The notes under the pieces: model-generated
What the model saw: the letters and a program-made list of their open reading frames with translations, nothing else
Database searches by the model: none
What the model was told of the DNA's origin: nothing
Shown: piece by piece, positions 52,309 to 62,015 of the stretch
Numbering within the stretch: position 1 is the stretch's first letter
Layout: each line of letters begins with the position of its first letter
Translations under genes and position numbers: made by a program
Origin: Microcoleus sp. FACHB-68
GTDB lineage: Bacteria; Cyanobacteriota; Cyanobacteriia; Cyanobacteriales; Oscillatoriaceae
Direction: 5' to 3'
Assembly: GCF_014695715.1 (NCBI RefSeq)
Contig: NZ_JACJOT010000013.1
Coordinates: 248,001-312,000 of the forward strand
DNA: 64,000 nt

Positions 52309-53274
52309 TTAGGGCTGGATAAATTGTTCAATTTCCCGCGCTTTTTCTGCTAAATTTGCTTCTCGTTGCCCCGTTGTTCTCGCCTGAAAACAAAAGAGAT
52401 CGAGGGGTGTACTTAATAAATCTGCCAAGCCGGCTTTTCCCAGACTTGCTTTCACACTAGCAGCCGGCAATTCTTTCAACAACCACCGGCTGAGGCGATA
52501 AAGATATTCTTTCGCAGTCAATTCCCGCATTAAATCGATGCCGTGCAATTCGTGCAAATACTTGTTAGATTCACCATAACGCCGCCACTGACTTCGTAAC
52601 TGCCGCAAAGTTGAGCGATGCCGGTGTTGCACAATCGCATCTGGGGCAAATTCTAGCTGCCAATGAGTTTGCCGCAAAATTCGCCAGCAAATATCAGCAT
52701 CGCCGCCAGTCGTTAAATAAGGGCGAAATAAACCGACTTCTTCTAACACTTGCCGGCGAATTGCTAAATTTGCCGTTTGACCATAAGGACAAAAAGGATG
52801 AGCTAAGGTATGCTTTTGGGATAAAGTATCCTGCCGGCTGGCGTATTTTTCCAGCAGAGTTTCACCGGCAAGTGCCTCAATTTCACCGGCAACAATTCCC
52901 ACATTTTCCTTGACAAATGGCTGAATTAATGTATTTAACCAGTTAGGGTTGGGCCGGCAGTCGGCATCGGTGAAGGCAAGAATGTTGCCGGTTGCAGCAC
53001 GAATGCCGGTATTCCTAGCGGCATAAGAACTTTGAATTTGATTCTCGCTGAGGTGGCGGAAACCCTCACCGGCAGATGCAATCAGGGGGCCGGTGTGATC
53101 GCTGCTGTTATTGTCTACGAGCAAATATTCAACTAAATGCGTTGGGTAAGTTTGTAATCGCAAACAATTTAGTAAATCTGGTAAATCTGCCTCGCCATTG
53201 TAAATCGGAACAATGACGGAAACTCTGGGTAAAAAAGCCGGGTTGCTGAAGTTATTTGCTTGGCTGGGAGACAT
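52309..53274 (-). CDS. GT2-family glycosyltransferase
   Basis: The protein has 321 residues from the ATG at 53274; an in-frame GTG at 53310 would add 12. The GT-A fold shows VSVIVPIYNGEADLPDLLNC, LLVDNNSSDHTG, the DxD-like metal site in ILAFTDADCRPNPNW, TTGGDADICWR and a catalytic region around QLEFAPDAIVQHRHR. It transfers a sugar from a nucleotide donor, probably to a polysaccharide or lipid; substrates are unknown. No transmembrane helices are seen. The gene is convergent with the exporter and 80 bp downstream of nothing else on its strand except mraY (stop at 53391 reads toward it). Confidence 0.9.
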   Translation of the reverse strand: MSPSQANNFSNPAFLPRVSVIVPIYNGEADLPDLLNCLRLQTYPTHLVEYLLVDNNSSDHTGPLIASAGEGFRHLSENQIQSSYAARNTGIRAATGNILAFTDADCRPNPNWLNTLIQPFVKENVGIVAGEIEALAGETLLEKYASRQDTLSQKHTLAHPFCPYGQTANLAIRRQVLEEVGLFRPYLTTGGDADICWRILRQTHWQLEFAPDAIVQHRHRSTLRQLRSQWRRYGESNKYLHELHGIDLMRELTAKEYLYRLSRWLLKELPAASVKASLGKAGLADLLSTPLDLFCFQARTTGQREANLAEKAREIEQFIQP

Positions 53275-53390
53275 ATTGATAGATTGAAGGTTTTCTGATG
53301 AATTTGGCACCCAGCCAAGCGTGCAGGCAGATTTTGTCTAACAGTTTCTCCGTTTCAATGCTGCCGGCGCATCTGTCAGCGTTTTAGTCA

Positions 53391-54530
53391 TTAATGAAGC
53401 ACCAGGGCGAGGAGAACGAGGATTGCGTTAATCACATAAAAAACGCCTACTATTTTGATTTCGCGCCATCCCGAAAGTTCTAAATGATGGTGAAGGGGTG
53501 CCATTTTAAACAGGCGTTTGCCAATTCCATCTGGGCCTTTTGTGGCTTTATAATATCCCACTTGAGCCATTACAGACAACGTTTCAACGATTAGAATGCC
53601 GCCGATAATAAAAAGACTCCAGAGGCTATTTGTGAGAATCGCCACAGATGCTAAAGCGCCTCCCAGTGCCAAAGAGCCGGTATCCCCCATAAAAACACGA
53701 GCGGGGTTGCGGTTATGTGCCACGAAACCGAGACAGCTACCGCTGAGACAGGCGCAGAAAATCGCCAAACCGGCAGAGGTTGGTGCAACCACTACAGCGA
53801 AACCCAGGAACGCAATCGCACCGAGTCCGCCCATTAGTCCATCCACGCCATCGGTGAGGTTAGTGGCGTTACTTTCTGCTACTAGCACAAATACTGCCAA
53901 GGGCCAAAATAGCAGCCCTAACGGAATCGCTAAACCGAGGGGTAAAAGAATTGTTGTGATACTTGCCGGCTCAACCGATTCTAGAAAGTACGTCTGGATG
54001 AACAACCACAGACAAAACAGCCCACCAAATCCCACTTGTAAGGCGAGTTTCATTTGAGGCGAAATGCCTTTATTCGATTTGCGGCGTAGGATTTGCCAGT
54101 CGTCCAGCCAACCAATAAAGCCATAGGCAAGGGTTAAGGCGGCTACAGCGATCACCGGCATGAAATCGGGCGCTGAGACTGCCGGCGAAAAACCAGCCCA
54201 CAGCAGCGCCACCAGCACGCCCACCGGCACAAAAAACACCCCGCCCATTGTCGGAGTGCCGGCTTTTTTCAAATGTGCTTGAGGGCCATCTTCTCGAATA
54301 ACTTGGCCGGTTTTTAGCTGCTGCAGTAGCGGCACCACCCAGTAGCCCAACCCCGCTGTTAGCAAGGCAGAAACTAACAGGGGCAACGTCAGGGAGAACC
54401 CTAAATTGAGAAACCTGCCGGCTGTCCAATCCAAAATCAGCGCTGCTGCACTCAGCCCAACGCCCAGCAGCCAAAACAGATTCGTGCCTGAAAGGTTTAA
54501 TGCGTTGCCAGAAAATGATTTAGCGTCCAC
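53391..54530 (-). CDS. mraY: Phospho-N-acetylmuramoyl-pentapeptide-transferase
   Basis: The protein has 379 residues and about ten membrane helices. It transfers phospho-MurNAc-pentapeptide to undecaprenyl phosphate to make lipid I for peptidoglycan. Signature segments are REDGPQAHLKKAGTPTMGG, the aspartates in GFIGWLDDWQILRRK, SNATNLTDGVDGLMGG, RVFMGDTGSLALGGAL and the cytosolic histidines in KRLFKMAPLHHHLELSGW. The start is a GTG at 54530. It is a housekeeping gene not clustered with other mur genes here, as is common in cyanobacteria. Confidence 0.97.
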   Translation of the reverse strand: MDAKSFSGNALNLSGTNLFWLLGVGLSAAALILDWTAGRFLNLGFSLTLPLLVSALLTAGLGYWVVPLLQQLKTGQVIREDGPQAHLKKAGTPTMGGVFFVPVGVLVALLWAGFSPAVSAPDFMPVIAVAALTLAYGFIGWLDDWQILRRKSNKGISPQMKLALQVGFGGLFCLWLFIQTYFLESVEPASITTILLPLGLAIPLGLLFWPLAVFVLVAESNATNLTDGVDGLMGGLGAIAFLGFAVVVAPTSAGLAIFCACLSGSCLGFVAHNRNPARVFMGDTGSLALGGALASVAILTNSLWSLFIIGGILIVETLSVMAQVGYYKATKGPDGIGKRLFKMAPLHHHLELSGWREIKIVGVFYVINAILVLLALVLH

Positions 54531-54762
54531 AAAGTTTTTATTTCACTCCACACACCAATAATCCGAAGACGGCGCTCAAGTCTCCGCTCAAAAAAAAGTG
54601 TGAGGGGTAAAGGGTTAAGGGTCAAGGATTTGGGATGAAAACTCAAGGCAGTGGGAGTTTGAGAGGTAGAAATTATTTGCACTCCACACTCCCCACTTTA
54701 GCCAATGCGTTACCTGTACGCTGGGTGAGCGAATACACCCCTCACACGTCGTTGTTTAGTCT

Positions 54763-55002
54763 TTATTCCTCCAAATCAAGCTCATCATCATCATCATCAT
54801 CGAGGTCAAAGGTGCCCTCATCCACAGCCATCAGTTCAGAAATTTCTTCTTCCTCATCCAGATAGCCGGCAAGCTCGTGAGAGTCACGGGCGATCAAACG
54901 ACCTGTGTTTTCCAACCAGTCTAAAAGGGAAGTCTCTTGATTCAATGGAATCACATCCGCCGGCTCATGACGAGATTCTTGACGCAGAGAAGGGTTATAC
55001 AT
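54763..55002 (-). CDS. Small acidic protein, DUF3134 family
   Basis: The protein has 79 residues. The N-terminal part (MYNPSLRQESRHEPADVIPL, then SLLDWLENTGRLIARD) matches a cyanobacteria-specific DUF3134 pattern. The tail is extremely acidic (FDLDDDDDDELDLEE). Function is unknown; the protein is cytoplasmic, without signal peptide or membrane helix. GGGAG precedes the ATG by 7 nt. It is divergent from the glycosyltransferase gene that starts at 55139. Confidence 0.85.
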   Translation of the reverse strand: MYNPSLRQESRHEPADVIPLNQETSLLDWLENTGRLIARDSHELAGYLDEEEEISELMAVDEGTFDLDDDDDDELDLEE

Positions 55003-55138
55003 TCTTACACTCCCACGACTAAAGTCGATCCGCTATTGCAACTTGTGCCCTAAGTCATCTTACACGAGCCGGCAGAAAGTATGTTTATGATCAGTTGTCA
55101 GACTGTCAAAAAAAGATGTGAACGGGAGTCATCTGAGG

Positions 55139-56815
55139 ATGAGTACGAGTTCGGCTGTTTTTTATATCAAGGATGGTTTCGATACGAGTGGTAAACAACT
55201 GCTCGGTCGTCAAGCGGCAGGTGAAGGTTTTCTTAAAGGTTTAGTCAAGTATGGAACAGCAGAGCGTCTCTACTGTTACACAGGGCACCGGCAAGATTTC
55301 AGCGATTTTTGCCAACGGATAGAACCTTGGGCAAAACGCCCCCGTCCTGTCCGGTGGCTACCGGCTGACAATCCCACAAGCCTTGCTGAAGCCGGTGGTA
55401 TTTACAAACCCGATCCGAGCATTTCTGACTTGGTTTGGATGCGGCGATTTACAGATGAGCGTGCTTATAGTATTTGTGGGGTAACTCACACCATCGTTAG
55501 CAGGCCGGCAACCAAAGCAATTGGAGATTTACTGATAGCGCCGGTGCAGCCTTGGGACGCTTTAATTTGCACATCTGTTGCGGTTAAAACGGCGGTTGAG
55601 CGCCTTTTAGAAACCTGGGCTGAGTATTTAGCCCAACGCACCGGCAGCAAGCCTGTGACTGAGATTCAACTGCCGATTATTCCCCTAGGTGTTGATTGTG
55701 ATGCGTTTCCCCAAAGCAGTGAGGCGCAAGAGATTCGCAGCCGGATGCGTCAAGAACTGGGCATCGCTCCCGATGATATTGTGGTTCTGTTTGTGGGGCG
55801 CTTAATTTTTTATGCAAAAGCGCATCCAGTGCCGATGTATTTGGCTTTGGAGCGGGCCGTTCAAGCAACCGGCGCGAAAGTTCATCTAATCCAGGCCGGC
55901 TGGTTTGAAGATGCGAGGGAAGAGGCTGACGGCAAAAACAGTCCTCAGCGATTTTGTCCTTCCGTGAATGCAATTTTTCTAGACGGACGTGAGCCGGCAA
56001 TTCGTTCGGGCATTTGGTCTGTTGCTGATATTTTTATATCCCTTGCCGATAATATTCAAGAAACATTTGGTTTGACGCCAATTGAAGCCATGTCTCAAGG
56101 ATTGCCAGTGATTGTTTCTGATTGGGATGGCTATCAAGAATCGGTGCGTCATGAAATTGATGGATTTAGAATTCCCACAATTATGCCGGCAGCGGCAGAT
56201 GGCATCGATTTCGCATCTAGTTATCTGAATGACAATTTAAATTACAGTTCTTACATCGGTCATGCTGCGATGGTAACGGCTGTTGATATTGAGGCTTGCA
56301 CTCGCGCATTAATTACTTTAATTGAGGATAGGGAACTAAGACAGCGCATGGGAGAAAATGGGAAAACCAGGGCAAGGGAGGTTTACGATTGGAAAGTGAT
56401 CATCCCTGCGTATGAGCAGTTATGGCAAGAACTCGCTGAGATTCGCACTCAAAAGCCGGTGTCTTTTCCGACGCCTGCCGGTGCTCCACCTTATCCCCTG
56501 TGTGACGATCCTTTCCGGTGGTTAAGTCATTATTCAACGGCCCATCTGGACAGCAAAATAATTCTCGGTTTGGGTTCAATGGCCACGCCGGCACATCTAG
56601 AGGGACTGCGAAAAACCTGGAACACTAATTTTGGTGCGCCGAGAAGAACGTCGGCGGCCACTGTCGATTCAATTTTAGCTACCATTAAACAAGAGGGTTC
56701 TCTTTCTGTGGGAGACATCCTCAGCCGGTTTGCCCATCAAAATCCCGCACAAGCACAACATCTATCTCGCACTTTGGTTTATCTTTTAAAATTTGATGTC
56801 CTGCGCCTTCAATAA
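55139..56815 (+). CDS. Large GT4-type glycosyltransferase with C-terminal helical extension
   Basis: The protein has 558 residues from the ATG at 55139 (a GTG at 55118 is the alternative). The GT-B catalytic region has IIPLGVDCDAFP, DIVVLFVGRLIFYAKAHPVP, KVHLIQAGWF, and the E-x7-E-like signature in ETFGLTPIEAMSQGLPVIVS. It also has DWDGYQESVRHEIDGFRIPT. The last 120 residues form a separate small domain (TVDSILATIKQEGSLSVGD, HLSRTLVYLLKFDVLRL) that looks like a winged helix. That is unusual for a glycosyltransferase and may be a binding module. Donor and acceptor are unknown. Confidence 0.88.
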   Translation: MSTSSAVFYIKDGFDTSGKQLLGRQAAGEGFLKGLVKYGTAERLYCYTGHRQDFSDFCQRIEPWAKRPRPVRWLPADNPTSLAEAGGIYKPDPSISDLVWMRRFTDERAYSICGVTHTIVSRPATKAIGDLLIAPVQPWDALICTSVAVKTAVERLLETWAEYLAQRTGSKPVTEIQLPIIPLGVDCDAFPQSSEAQEIRSRMRQELGIAPDDIVVLFVGRLIFYAKAHPVPMYLALERAVQATGAKVHLIQAGWFEDAREEADGKNSPQRFCPSVNAIFLDGREPAIRSGIWSVADIFISLADNIQETFGLTPIEAMSQGLPVIVSDWDGYQESVRHEIDGFRIPTIMPAAADGIDFASSYLNDNLNYSSYIGHAAMVTAVDIEACTRALITLIEDRELRQRMGENGKTRAREVYDWKVIIPAYEQLWQELAEIRTQKPVSFPTPAGAPPYPLCDDPFRWLSHYSTAHLDSKIILGLGSMATPAHLEGLRKTWNTNFGAPRRTSAATVDSILATIKQEGSLSVGDILSRFAHQNPAQAQHLSRTLVYLLKFDVLRLQ

Positions 56816-56890
56816 TTTCATCTTCCGTAGGGGCACAATTCGCAGCGTGCCCCGACAAGAGGGAATTCCACCTAACAAGTAACAACAATT

Positions 56891-57478
56891 ATGATAGGAA
56901 AATCTGACTTATTAGAAATAATTGCCGGCAAAAATCGCGGACTGCTGGCAACAGAAACAGATAAACTGGCCATTCTCGCGGCAGTCGCGCAACTGGAAGA
57001 CCGTAACCCCACTCCCAGACCTGTAGAAGCTGCCGAACTGCTAGATGGAAATTGGCGCTTGCTTTACACCACCAGTCGGGGACTTTTAGGGATTGATCAG
57101 TTCCCTTTGCTCAAACTCGGCCAAATCTATCAGTGCATCCGCGTCAAAGACGCAAAAGTTTATAACATTGCCGAAGTTTATGGTGTGCCTTACTTAGAAG
57201 GTATTGTTAGCGTTGGCGCTACCTTTGAGCCGGTTTCTGAACGTAGAGTTCAAGTGAAATTCAATCGCTCAATTATCGGGATACAGCGCTTCATTAACTA
57301 TCAATCACCTGAAGATTTAATCGAGCAAATTGAAGCCGGCAAAAAATTTATCGCCATTGATTTTCCCATTGAAAGCCGCGAACAGCAAGGTTGGTTAGAT
57401 ATTACCTATTTAGACGAGAACCTGCGGATCGGTCGCGGCAACGAAGGTAGTGTGTTTGTCCTGACAAAAGGGCGATAA
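56891..57478 (+). CDS. PAP/fibrillin-family protein (plastid-lipid-associated)
   Basis: The protein has 195 residues. The PAP/fibrillin domain covers nearly all of it: LLDGNWRLLYTTSRGLLGID near 50-69, GQIYQCIRVKDAKVYNIAEV, VGATFEPVSERRVQVKFNRS and WLDITYLDENLRIGRGNEGS near the C-terminus. These lipocalin-like proteins bind lipids or carotenoids and protect thylakoids in plants and cyanobacteria. No signal peptide is seen. It sits 28 bp before the nuclease-like gene and is probably co-transcribed with it. Confidence 0.92.
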   Translation: MIGKSDLLEIIAGKNRGLLATETDKLAILAAVAQLEDRNPTPRPVEAAELLDGNWRLLYTTSRGLLGIDQFPLLKLGQIYQCIRVKDAKVYNIAEVYGVPYLEGIVSVGATFEPVSERRVQVKFNRSIIGIQRFINYQSPEDLIEQIEAGKKFIAIDFPIESREQQGWLDITYLDENLRIGRGNEGSVFVLTKGR

Positions 57479-57506
57479 ATTCAAAATTCACCACTTCAAA
57501 ACTGAT

Positions 57507-58316
57507 ATGCGCTTATCCCAAGGGCAACTAAATCTTTTAGAGACTTGCCCCCGCAAATTTCAAAACACCTATCTGGAACAATTAAGTTCACCGGCTTCCC
57601 CAGAACAGCAAGACCGGCAAGACTGGGGAAGCCGGTTTCACTTGCTGATGCAGCAGCGCGAATTGGGTTTACCCATAGAATCTTTGATAGAAGAAGACCC
57701 TCAATTAGAGCGCTGTCTGACGGCTTTTATTAATGCGGCACCAGAAATTTTAACTCCTGATCCTGCTAAAAAAAGCGGGATTTTCCGTCAAGCTGAGCAT
57801 TGCCGCACGTTAAATTTTAAAGGATATTTACTCACCGTTATTTACGATTTATTAATAGCTGAAGCGAAAAATGCTCAAATCCTTGACTGGAAAACCTATC
57901 CCAGCCCGCAAAATAGAAGCCGGTTAGAAAAAAATTGGCAAACCCGATTGTATCTTTATGTTTTGGCAGAAACAAGCAACTATTTGCCCGAACAAATTTC
58001 TATGACTTATTGGTTTGTTCAGTCTCCTTTAGAAACGTCGGATCTGCCGTCTTTACAAAGCCTGAAATTTTCATATAATGACTCTTTGCACCAACAAACA
58101 AGAGCAGATTTAACGCACTTATTGAGCAATTTGGATCTTTGGCTGCAACAGTATCAAGAAACAGGAGAAGCGTTCCCTCAAGTGCCGGCAGCAAACGGTC
58201 ACTGTACTTCCTGTAATTTTGGGGTTCGTTGTGAGCGCTCAAGAGAGACAGCAGAAGCAGCCGGTACTCTTAGCAACTTGCCAAATCTTGCTAATATTCA
58301 GGAAATTTCACTATAA
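57507..58316 (+). CDS. PD-(D/E)XK nuclease-family protein with Cys cluster
   Basis: The protein has 269 residues. The N-terminus RLSQGQLNLLETCPRKFQNT and the central KGYLLTVIYDLLIA with ILDWKTYP match the RecB/Cas4-type PD-(D/E)XK superfamily. The metal ligands are the aspartates in YDLL and LDWK, with the lysine after them. Cysteines in ETCPRKF and in the C-terminal GHCTSCNFGVRC have the arrangement of the iron-sulfur staple found in AddB/Cas4. No cas genes or repeats are nearby, so this is more likely a stand-alone repair-type nuclease than CRISPR machinery. It follows the PAP gene by 28 bp. Confidence 0.85.
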   Translation: MRLSQGQLNLLETCPRKFQNTYLEQLSSPASPEQQDRQDWGSRFHLLMQQRELGLPIESLIEEDPQLERCLTAFINAAPEILTPDPAKKSGIFRQAEHCRTLNFKGYLLTVIYDLLIAEAKNAQILDWKTYPSPQNRSRLEKNWQTRLYLYVLAETSNYLPEQISMTYWFVQSPLETSDLPSLQSLKFSYNDSLHQQTRADLTHLLSNLDLWLQQYQETGEAFPQVPAANGHCTSCNFGVRCERSRETAEAAGTLSNLPNLANIQEISL

Positions 58317-58692
58317 AAAAAACCCTTTTCCCGTTTGAATTTGGCAAGGGTGAGTCATGAGTCTTTTAGAAGTTAGCATTGGAATTTTAAATTTACCCCT
58401 TTGGAAAGAGGCAGCTTTGGGCTAGATGAGATAAGATAAATCACCCACCTACTCTAGCTTAGAGCTTCGCGACAATGAAGCAAAGAATAAGCCAAAAAGG
58501 ACAGATTTAACGCCTCTGGAAGTGCCGGCAACTGCCCATCAAAGCCGGTGTTGTGCCTTGACGATTTGTGATCAGAACATTTAAGAGAAAAAGGCAACAA
58601 CAAGTGGTAATCTGACATCTTGCCGGTGATTAAAGACAAGAGAATAGTCGGCTAATACACTGGTAGAATAAAACCTGCATCGGAGTTACCTG
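58317..58692. other. Intergenic region before the antiporter gene
   Basis: This 376-bp gap begins with a weak ACCCTT/AAGGGT hairpin after the nuclease gene and ends with the antiporter ribosome-binding site GGAG. No gene is seen. Confidence 0.5.
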
Positions 58693-60795
58693 GTGAACGA
58701 TTTTTGGCACTTCCTGAACAACGGGTGGCACGGACTGAACTTACCTTCAGTGATGGCTTATCCGGCTCAAATTTTTCCCAAACCGATTACCGCTCCAGTG
58801 CCGGTTTTTTTGACCATCATGGCGATCATGCTAGTCGCGCCATTGTTGTTTGAGCGGATCAAATTACCGGGCATTGTCGGCCTAATTTTGGCTGGAGTCA
58901 TTGTGGGGCCAAATGGTCTTGGCATCTTGGATCGTGACGTCACCATCGTCCTGTTAGGTACAGTTGGATTGCTGTTTTTAATGTTCATGGCCGGCTTAGA
59001 AACCAGCCTCGACGACCTCAAAACGAACGCCAATAAAGCGATTATTTTTGGGCTAGCCACCTTTATTATCCCAATGGTGTTGGGGACTGGGGCAATGTTG
59101 CTCTTGGGGTACGGCTACCTGGCGGCAATCTTGGTGGCATCGTGTTTTGCGACTCATACGCTTTTAGCACTACCCATCCTCACCAAGCTGGGAATTATGC
59201 GAACGCAGACGGTAACGGCAACGCTGGGTGGAACCTTAATTACCAACGTGCTGGGACTTTTGGTGCTGGCGGTTGTCGTCAAAGCGCATGGAGGAACCCT
59301 CACCTTAAGTTTTTGGTTATTTCTGATTCCGTCACTTGTCATCTATACCTTCGCGACTTTATGGGGAGTCCCAAAAATCGGGCGGTGGTTTTTCCGACGT
59401 TTTGGGCATGACGAAGGTGCAGAATTTACCTTCGTTTTAGCTACCTTATTTGTGGTATCTTATGCCGCAGAATTGATTCAAATTGAGCCAATTATTGGGG
59501 CGTTTTTAGCCGGCATTGCGATCACGCAACTGATTCCCCAGCTTAGTCCCTTGATGAACCGCATTCAGTTCATCGGCAATACTTTATTTGTGCCATTCTT
59601 TCTCATTTCAGTCGGGATGCTGATCGATCCGCTGATCTTGGTGAAAGAACCTCGCTCTTTGCTAGTCGCAGGCGTGATGATCGGTGCAGAAGTCCTCAGT
59701 AAATTTTTGGCGGCTTGGGGTCCAGGAAAGCTGTTTGGCTTTAGCTTTAACAGCACGATGGTGATATTTGGTCTGTCAGCCGCACAGGCAGCTTCTACCT
59801 TGGCAGCGATTACAGTTGCCTATGAAATCAAGCTGGTGGATCAATTAACAGTTAATGGCATTATTGCCATGATTTTGGTGACTTGTATTGCGTCTCCCTG
59901 GATTACAGAACGCTGGGGTAAAAAACTTCAGTCAGAGTTGGCAAGCGGACAGAAACCGGAGAGCAGCGCTGGGGAAGAGTTATTGAGTAATGCCGCAAGT
60001 ATAGAGAACTTCACTTCACGGGTTTTGGTGCCGGTGGCTAACCCGAATACTGAAGATAACCTGCTGCAATTAGCAATGATACTCGCTAAATCTGCCCAAG
60101 GCACTTTGCTGCCGCTTCATGTCATATCCGATAAAGGAGGGCCAATTTCAGTTGCCGCTAAAACTCAACAAAATCAATTATTGGCTGTAGCAGAAACGGC
60201 GGCGCACGCAGCGGTAACGGCAGTTGAACCAATCGGTCGAATTGACGATTCTATCGATAAAGGAATTGTGCGTTCCTCAGAAGAACGCAATGCCAGCTTA
60301 ATTATTTGCGGTTGGAAAGGCTACTCAAGTTATCAGGAAAACTTTTTTGGTAGCGTCATTGATAATGTGATGCGTCGCGCATCGGTGCCGGTGTTGATTT
60401 CCCGGTTTTCGCAACCCATTAAAAATACAACGCGCATTTTTTTAGCGATTGCCCAGATGGAAACATCTTCCTCAAAATTTCAGCAAACAGTCGGCATTGC
60501 TAAGATAATATCCGTGGAGCTTAAAGCTCCTCTGCAACTATTGTTGGTAGTCAACAAAAATGACAGTGGACTAATCGATTTAGAATCAGTTGGATTAGAG
60601 CAAACTACTCCGATTCAACTGGTGCGGGGAAAATTTGTGAGCAAAGTCTCAAGGATGTTACAAACGGATGATTTACTGATCTTAACTGCCGGCACCAATC
60701 CTCATGTTTTTGGGATGCCGGCTTTAGGGGTTCAACCAGAAGCGATCGCTCGCGCTCACCCAGAGGTTTCAGTCATTGTCGTTCACTTCCCCTAA
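58693..60795 (+). CDS. CPA2-family cation:proton antiporter with universal-stress-protein tail
   Basis: The protein has 700 residues from the GTG at 58693 (GGAG 8-9 nt upstream). About twelve membrane helices occupy residues 30-410 and begin with VFLTIMAIMLVAPLLFERIK, PGIVGLILAGVIVGPNGLG and the core helix FMAGLETSLDDL. Ion-path residues are probably in EPIIGAFLAGIAITQL and SVGMLIDP. The cytoplasmic part (about 435-700) carries two universal-stress-protein-like units, seen in VLVPVANPNTEDNLLQLAMI and ASLIICGWKGYSSYQENFFG with VPVLISR. Such proteins exchange Na+ or K+ for H+ and may be gated by nucleotide binding in the tail. A terminator follows at 60875. Confidence 0.93.
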   Translation: MNDFWHFLNNGWHGLNLPSVMAYPAQIFPKPITAPVPVFLTIMAIMLVAPLLFERIKLPGIVGLILAGVIVGPNGLGILDRDVTIVLLGTVGLLFLMFMAGLETSLDDLKTNANKAIIFGLATFIIPMVLGTGAMLLLGYGYLAAILVASCFATHTLLALPILTKLGIMRTQTVTATLGGTLITNVLGLLVLAVVVKAHGGTLTLSFWLFLIPSLVIYTFATLWGVPKIGRWFFRRFGHDEGAEFTFVLATLFVVSYAAELIQIEPIIGAFLAGIAITQLIPQLSPLMNRIQFIGNTLFVPFFLISVGMLIDPLILVKEPRSLLVAGVMIGAEVLSKFLAAWGPGKLFGFSFNSTMVIFGLSAAQAASTLAAITVAYEIKLVDQLTVNGIIAMILVTCIASPWITERWGKKLQSELASGQKPESSAGEELLSNAASIENFTSRVLVPVANPNTEDNLLQLAMILAKSAQGTLLPLHVISDKGGPISVAAKTQQNQLLAVAETAAHAAVTAVEPIGRIDDSIDKGIVRSSEERNASLIICGWKGYSSYQENFFGSVIDNVMRRASVPVLISRFSQPIKNTTRIFLAIAQMETSSSKFQQTVGIAKIISVELKAPLQLLLVVNKNDSGLIDLESVGLEQTTPIQLVRGKFVSKVSRMLQTDDLLILTAGTNPHVFGMPALGVQPEAIARAHPEVSVIVVHFP

Positions 60796-60874
60796 CAAGT
60801 GCTTACCGCTTATCCCGCTCGACAGCACCTTTAGCCTAGAGGAGCAACTTTCCTTCTTTTTTTAACAGGAGGCA

Positions 60875-60898
60875 GCCGGTTTGAACCCGGCATTTTTT
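60875..60898 (+). terminator. Terminator of the antiporter gene
   Basis: GCCGG (60875-60879) pairs with CCGGC (60887-60891), followed by a run of six T, about 80 nt after the stop. Confidence 0.7.
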
Positions 60899-61082
60899 AT
60901 GGCAATTTTTAGTAATTTATCTAGCAAAGATGAGAGAAAGATTTCGCCGGCTTAAAACATGAATTAACTGCCGGCACAACCATTAGAGGTAATTTTTAGG
61001 GCGCTCACCGGCACGTCGGGCCGCACAGAGCAACCCCTTAACTGAGTACAATTTAAACAACGATATTGAGTCTAGCCCTGAC

Positions 61083-61832
61083 ATGGTACAGTATCAACCT
61101 GGAGTCTACCTCCCAAGCAGTGCTGAACTTCCTTGTTCCGATGACACGCCTGTGGATAACGAAGACCAAAATTTTGTCCCTAATTTCCTGTTGTTCTTGC
61201 TCGAATTTCTCTGGGCAGATCGTTTGGATTGGTTTTTTAGTGTGGATATGGGTATCTACCATACAACCGGCGTCAGCCCATTAGTGCCCATTGTTCCAGA
61301 TGGGTTTCTCAGTTTAGGAGTGGAACGTCGCAAAGGAGGAAATTCAAGGTCGAGTTATGTCCTTTGGGAAGAAAATGGTGTTCCCCCAATTTTTGCTTTA
61401 GAAATGGTTTCTCTGACCTACGGGGGAGAATACGATAGCAAAATGGATATCTACGCCCGATTGGGAGTTTTATATTATGTGATTTATAACCCCAAATTTT
61501 GGCAGCGTGATCGCCACACGCCTCTAGAAGTTTATCGCTTGGTCAATGGGGCGTATGAATTGCAGATCGGAGAACCCTTTTTTATGCCAGAAATTGGGTT
61601 AGGAATTGGGCGAGCAATTAGAAGATTTGGGGGCGTGCAACGCGAGGTTCTCTACTGGTACGATGAGCGCGGCAGTCGGTATTTAGCATTAGAAGAAGTT
61701 GAGCAACAAGCACGAGAGCAACTGGCAATTGAACGTCAGCAGCGAGAGTTGCTTCAGCAGCAGGCTGATGAATATGCAAAATTACTTGAGCAATACCGGC
61801 AGCGCTTTGGTGAACTGCCGGCACAAGAGTAA
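61083..61832 (+). CDS. Uma2-family protein (DUF820 restriction-endonuclease-like)
   Basis: The protein has 249 residues. The PD-(D/E)XK-like Uma2 core shows VPIVPDGFLSLGVERRKGG, PPIFALEMVSLTYGGEYDSK, MDIYARLGVLYYVIYNPKF and LEVYRLVNGAYELQ. The catalytic residues are expected in the VPDG and ALEMVS segments. The C-terminal 45 residues are a Gln/Glu-rich coiled coil (EEVEQQAREQLAIERQQREL), common in cyanobacterial members. These proteins are numerous in cyanobacteria and their role is unresolved; some may be remnants of mobile elements. The start is an ATG at 61083 with no strong ribosome-binding site. Confidence 0.9.
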   Translation: MVQYQPGVYLPSSAELPCSDDTPVDNEDQNFVPNFLLFLLEFLWADRLDWFFSVDMGIYHTTGVSPLVPIVPDGFLSLGVERRKGGNSRSSYVLWEENGVPPIFALEMVSLTYGGEYDSKMDIYARLGVLYYVIYNPKFWQRDRHTPLEVYRLVNGAYELQIGEPFFMPEIGLGIGRAIRRFGGVQREVLYWYDERGSRYLALEEVEQQAREQLAIERQQRELLQQQADEYAKLLEQYRQRFGELPAQE

Positions 61833-62015
61833 ATCCAACAGCGACTATCACCGGCTTGCCTTGAACCGGCAGCCCTTTCAGCGGATCATGAGTTGGCACA
61901 ACTGGATATGCCGGCTTGACGTTAACATATTCTCTGATGGGCGATTTACTGGACTTGATATGAATTGCCAGTCAATCTCCTTTCCTATGCCATTTCACAA
62001 AGGAAATAAAAACTG

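Noticed and set aside
57507-58316. PD-(D/E)XK protein as Cas4 of a CRISPR system
   Set aside because: There is no repeat array or other cas gene in the window, and the neighbour is a fibrillin-like gene.
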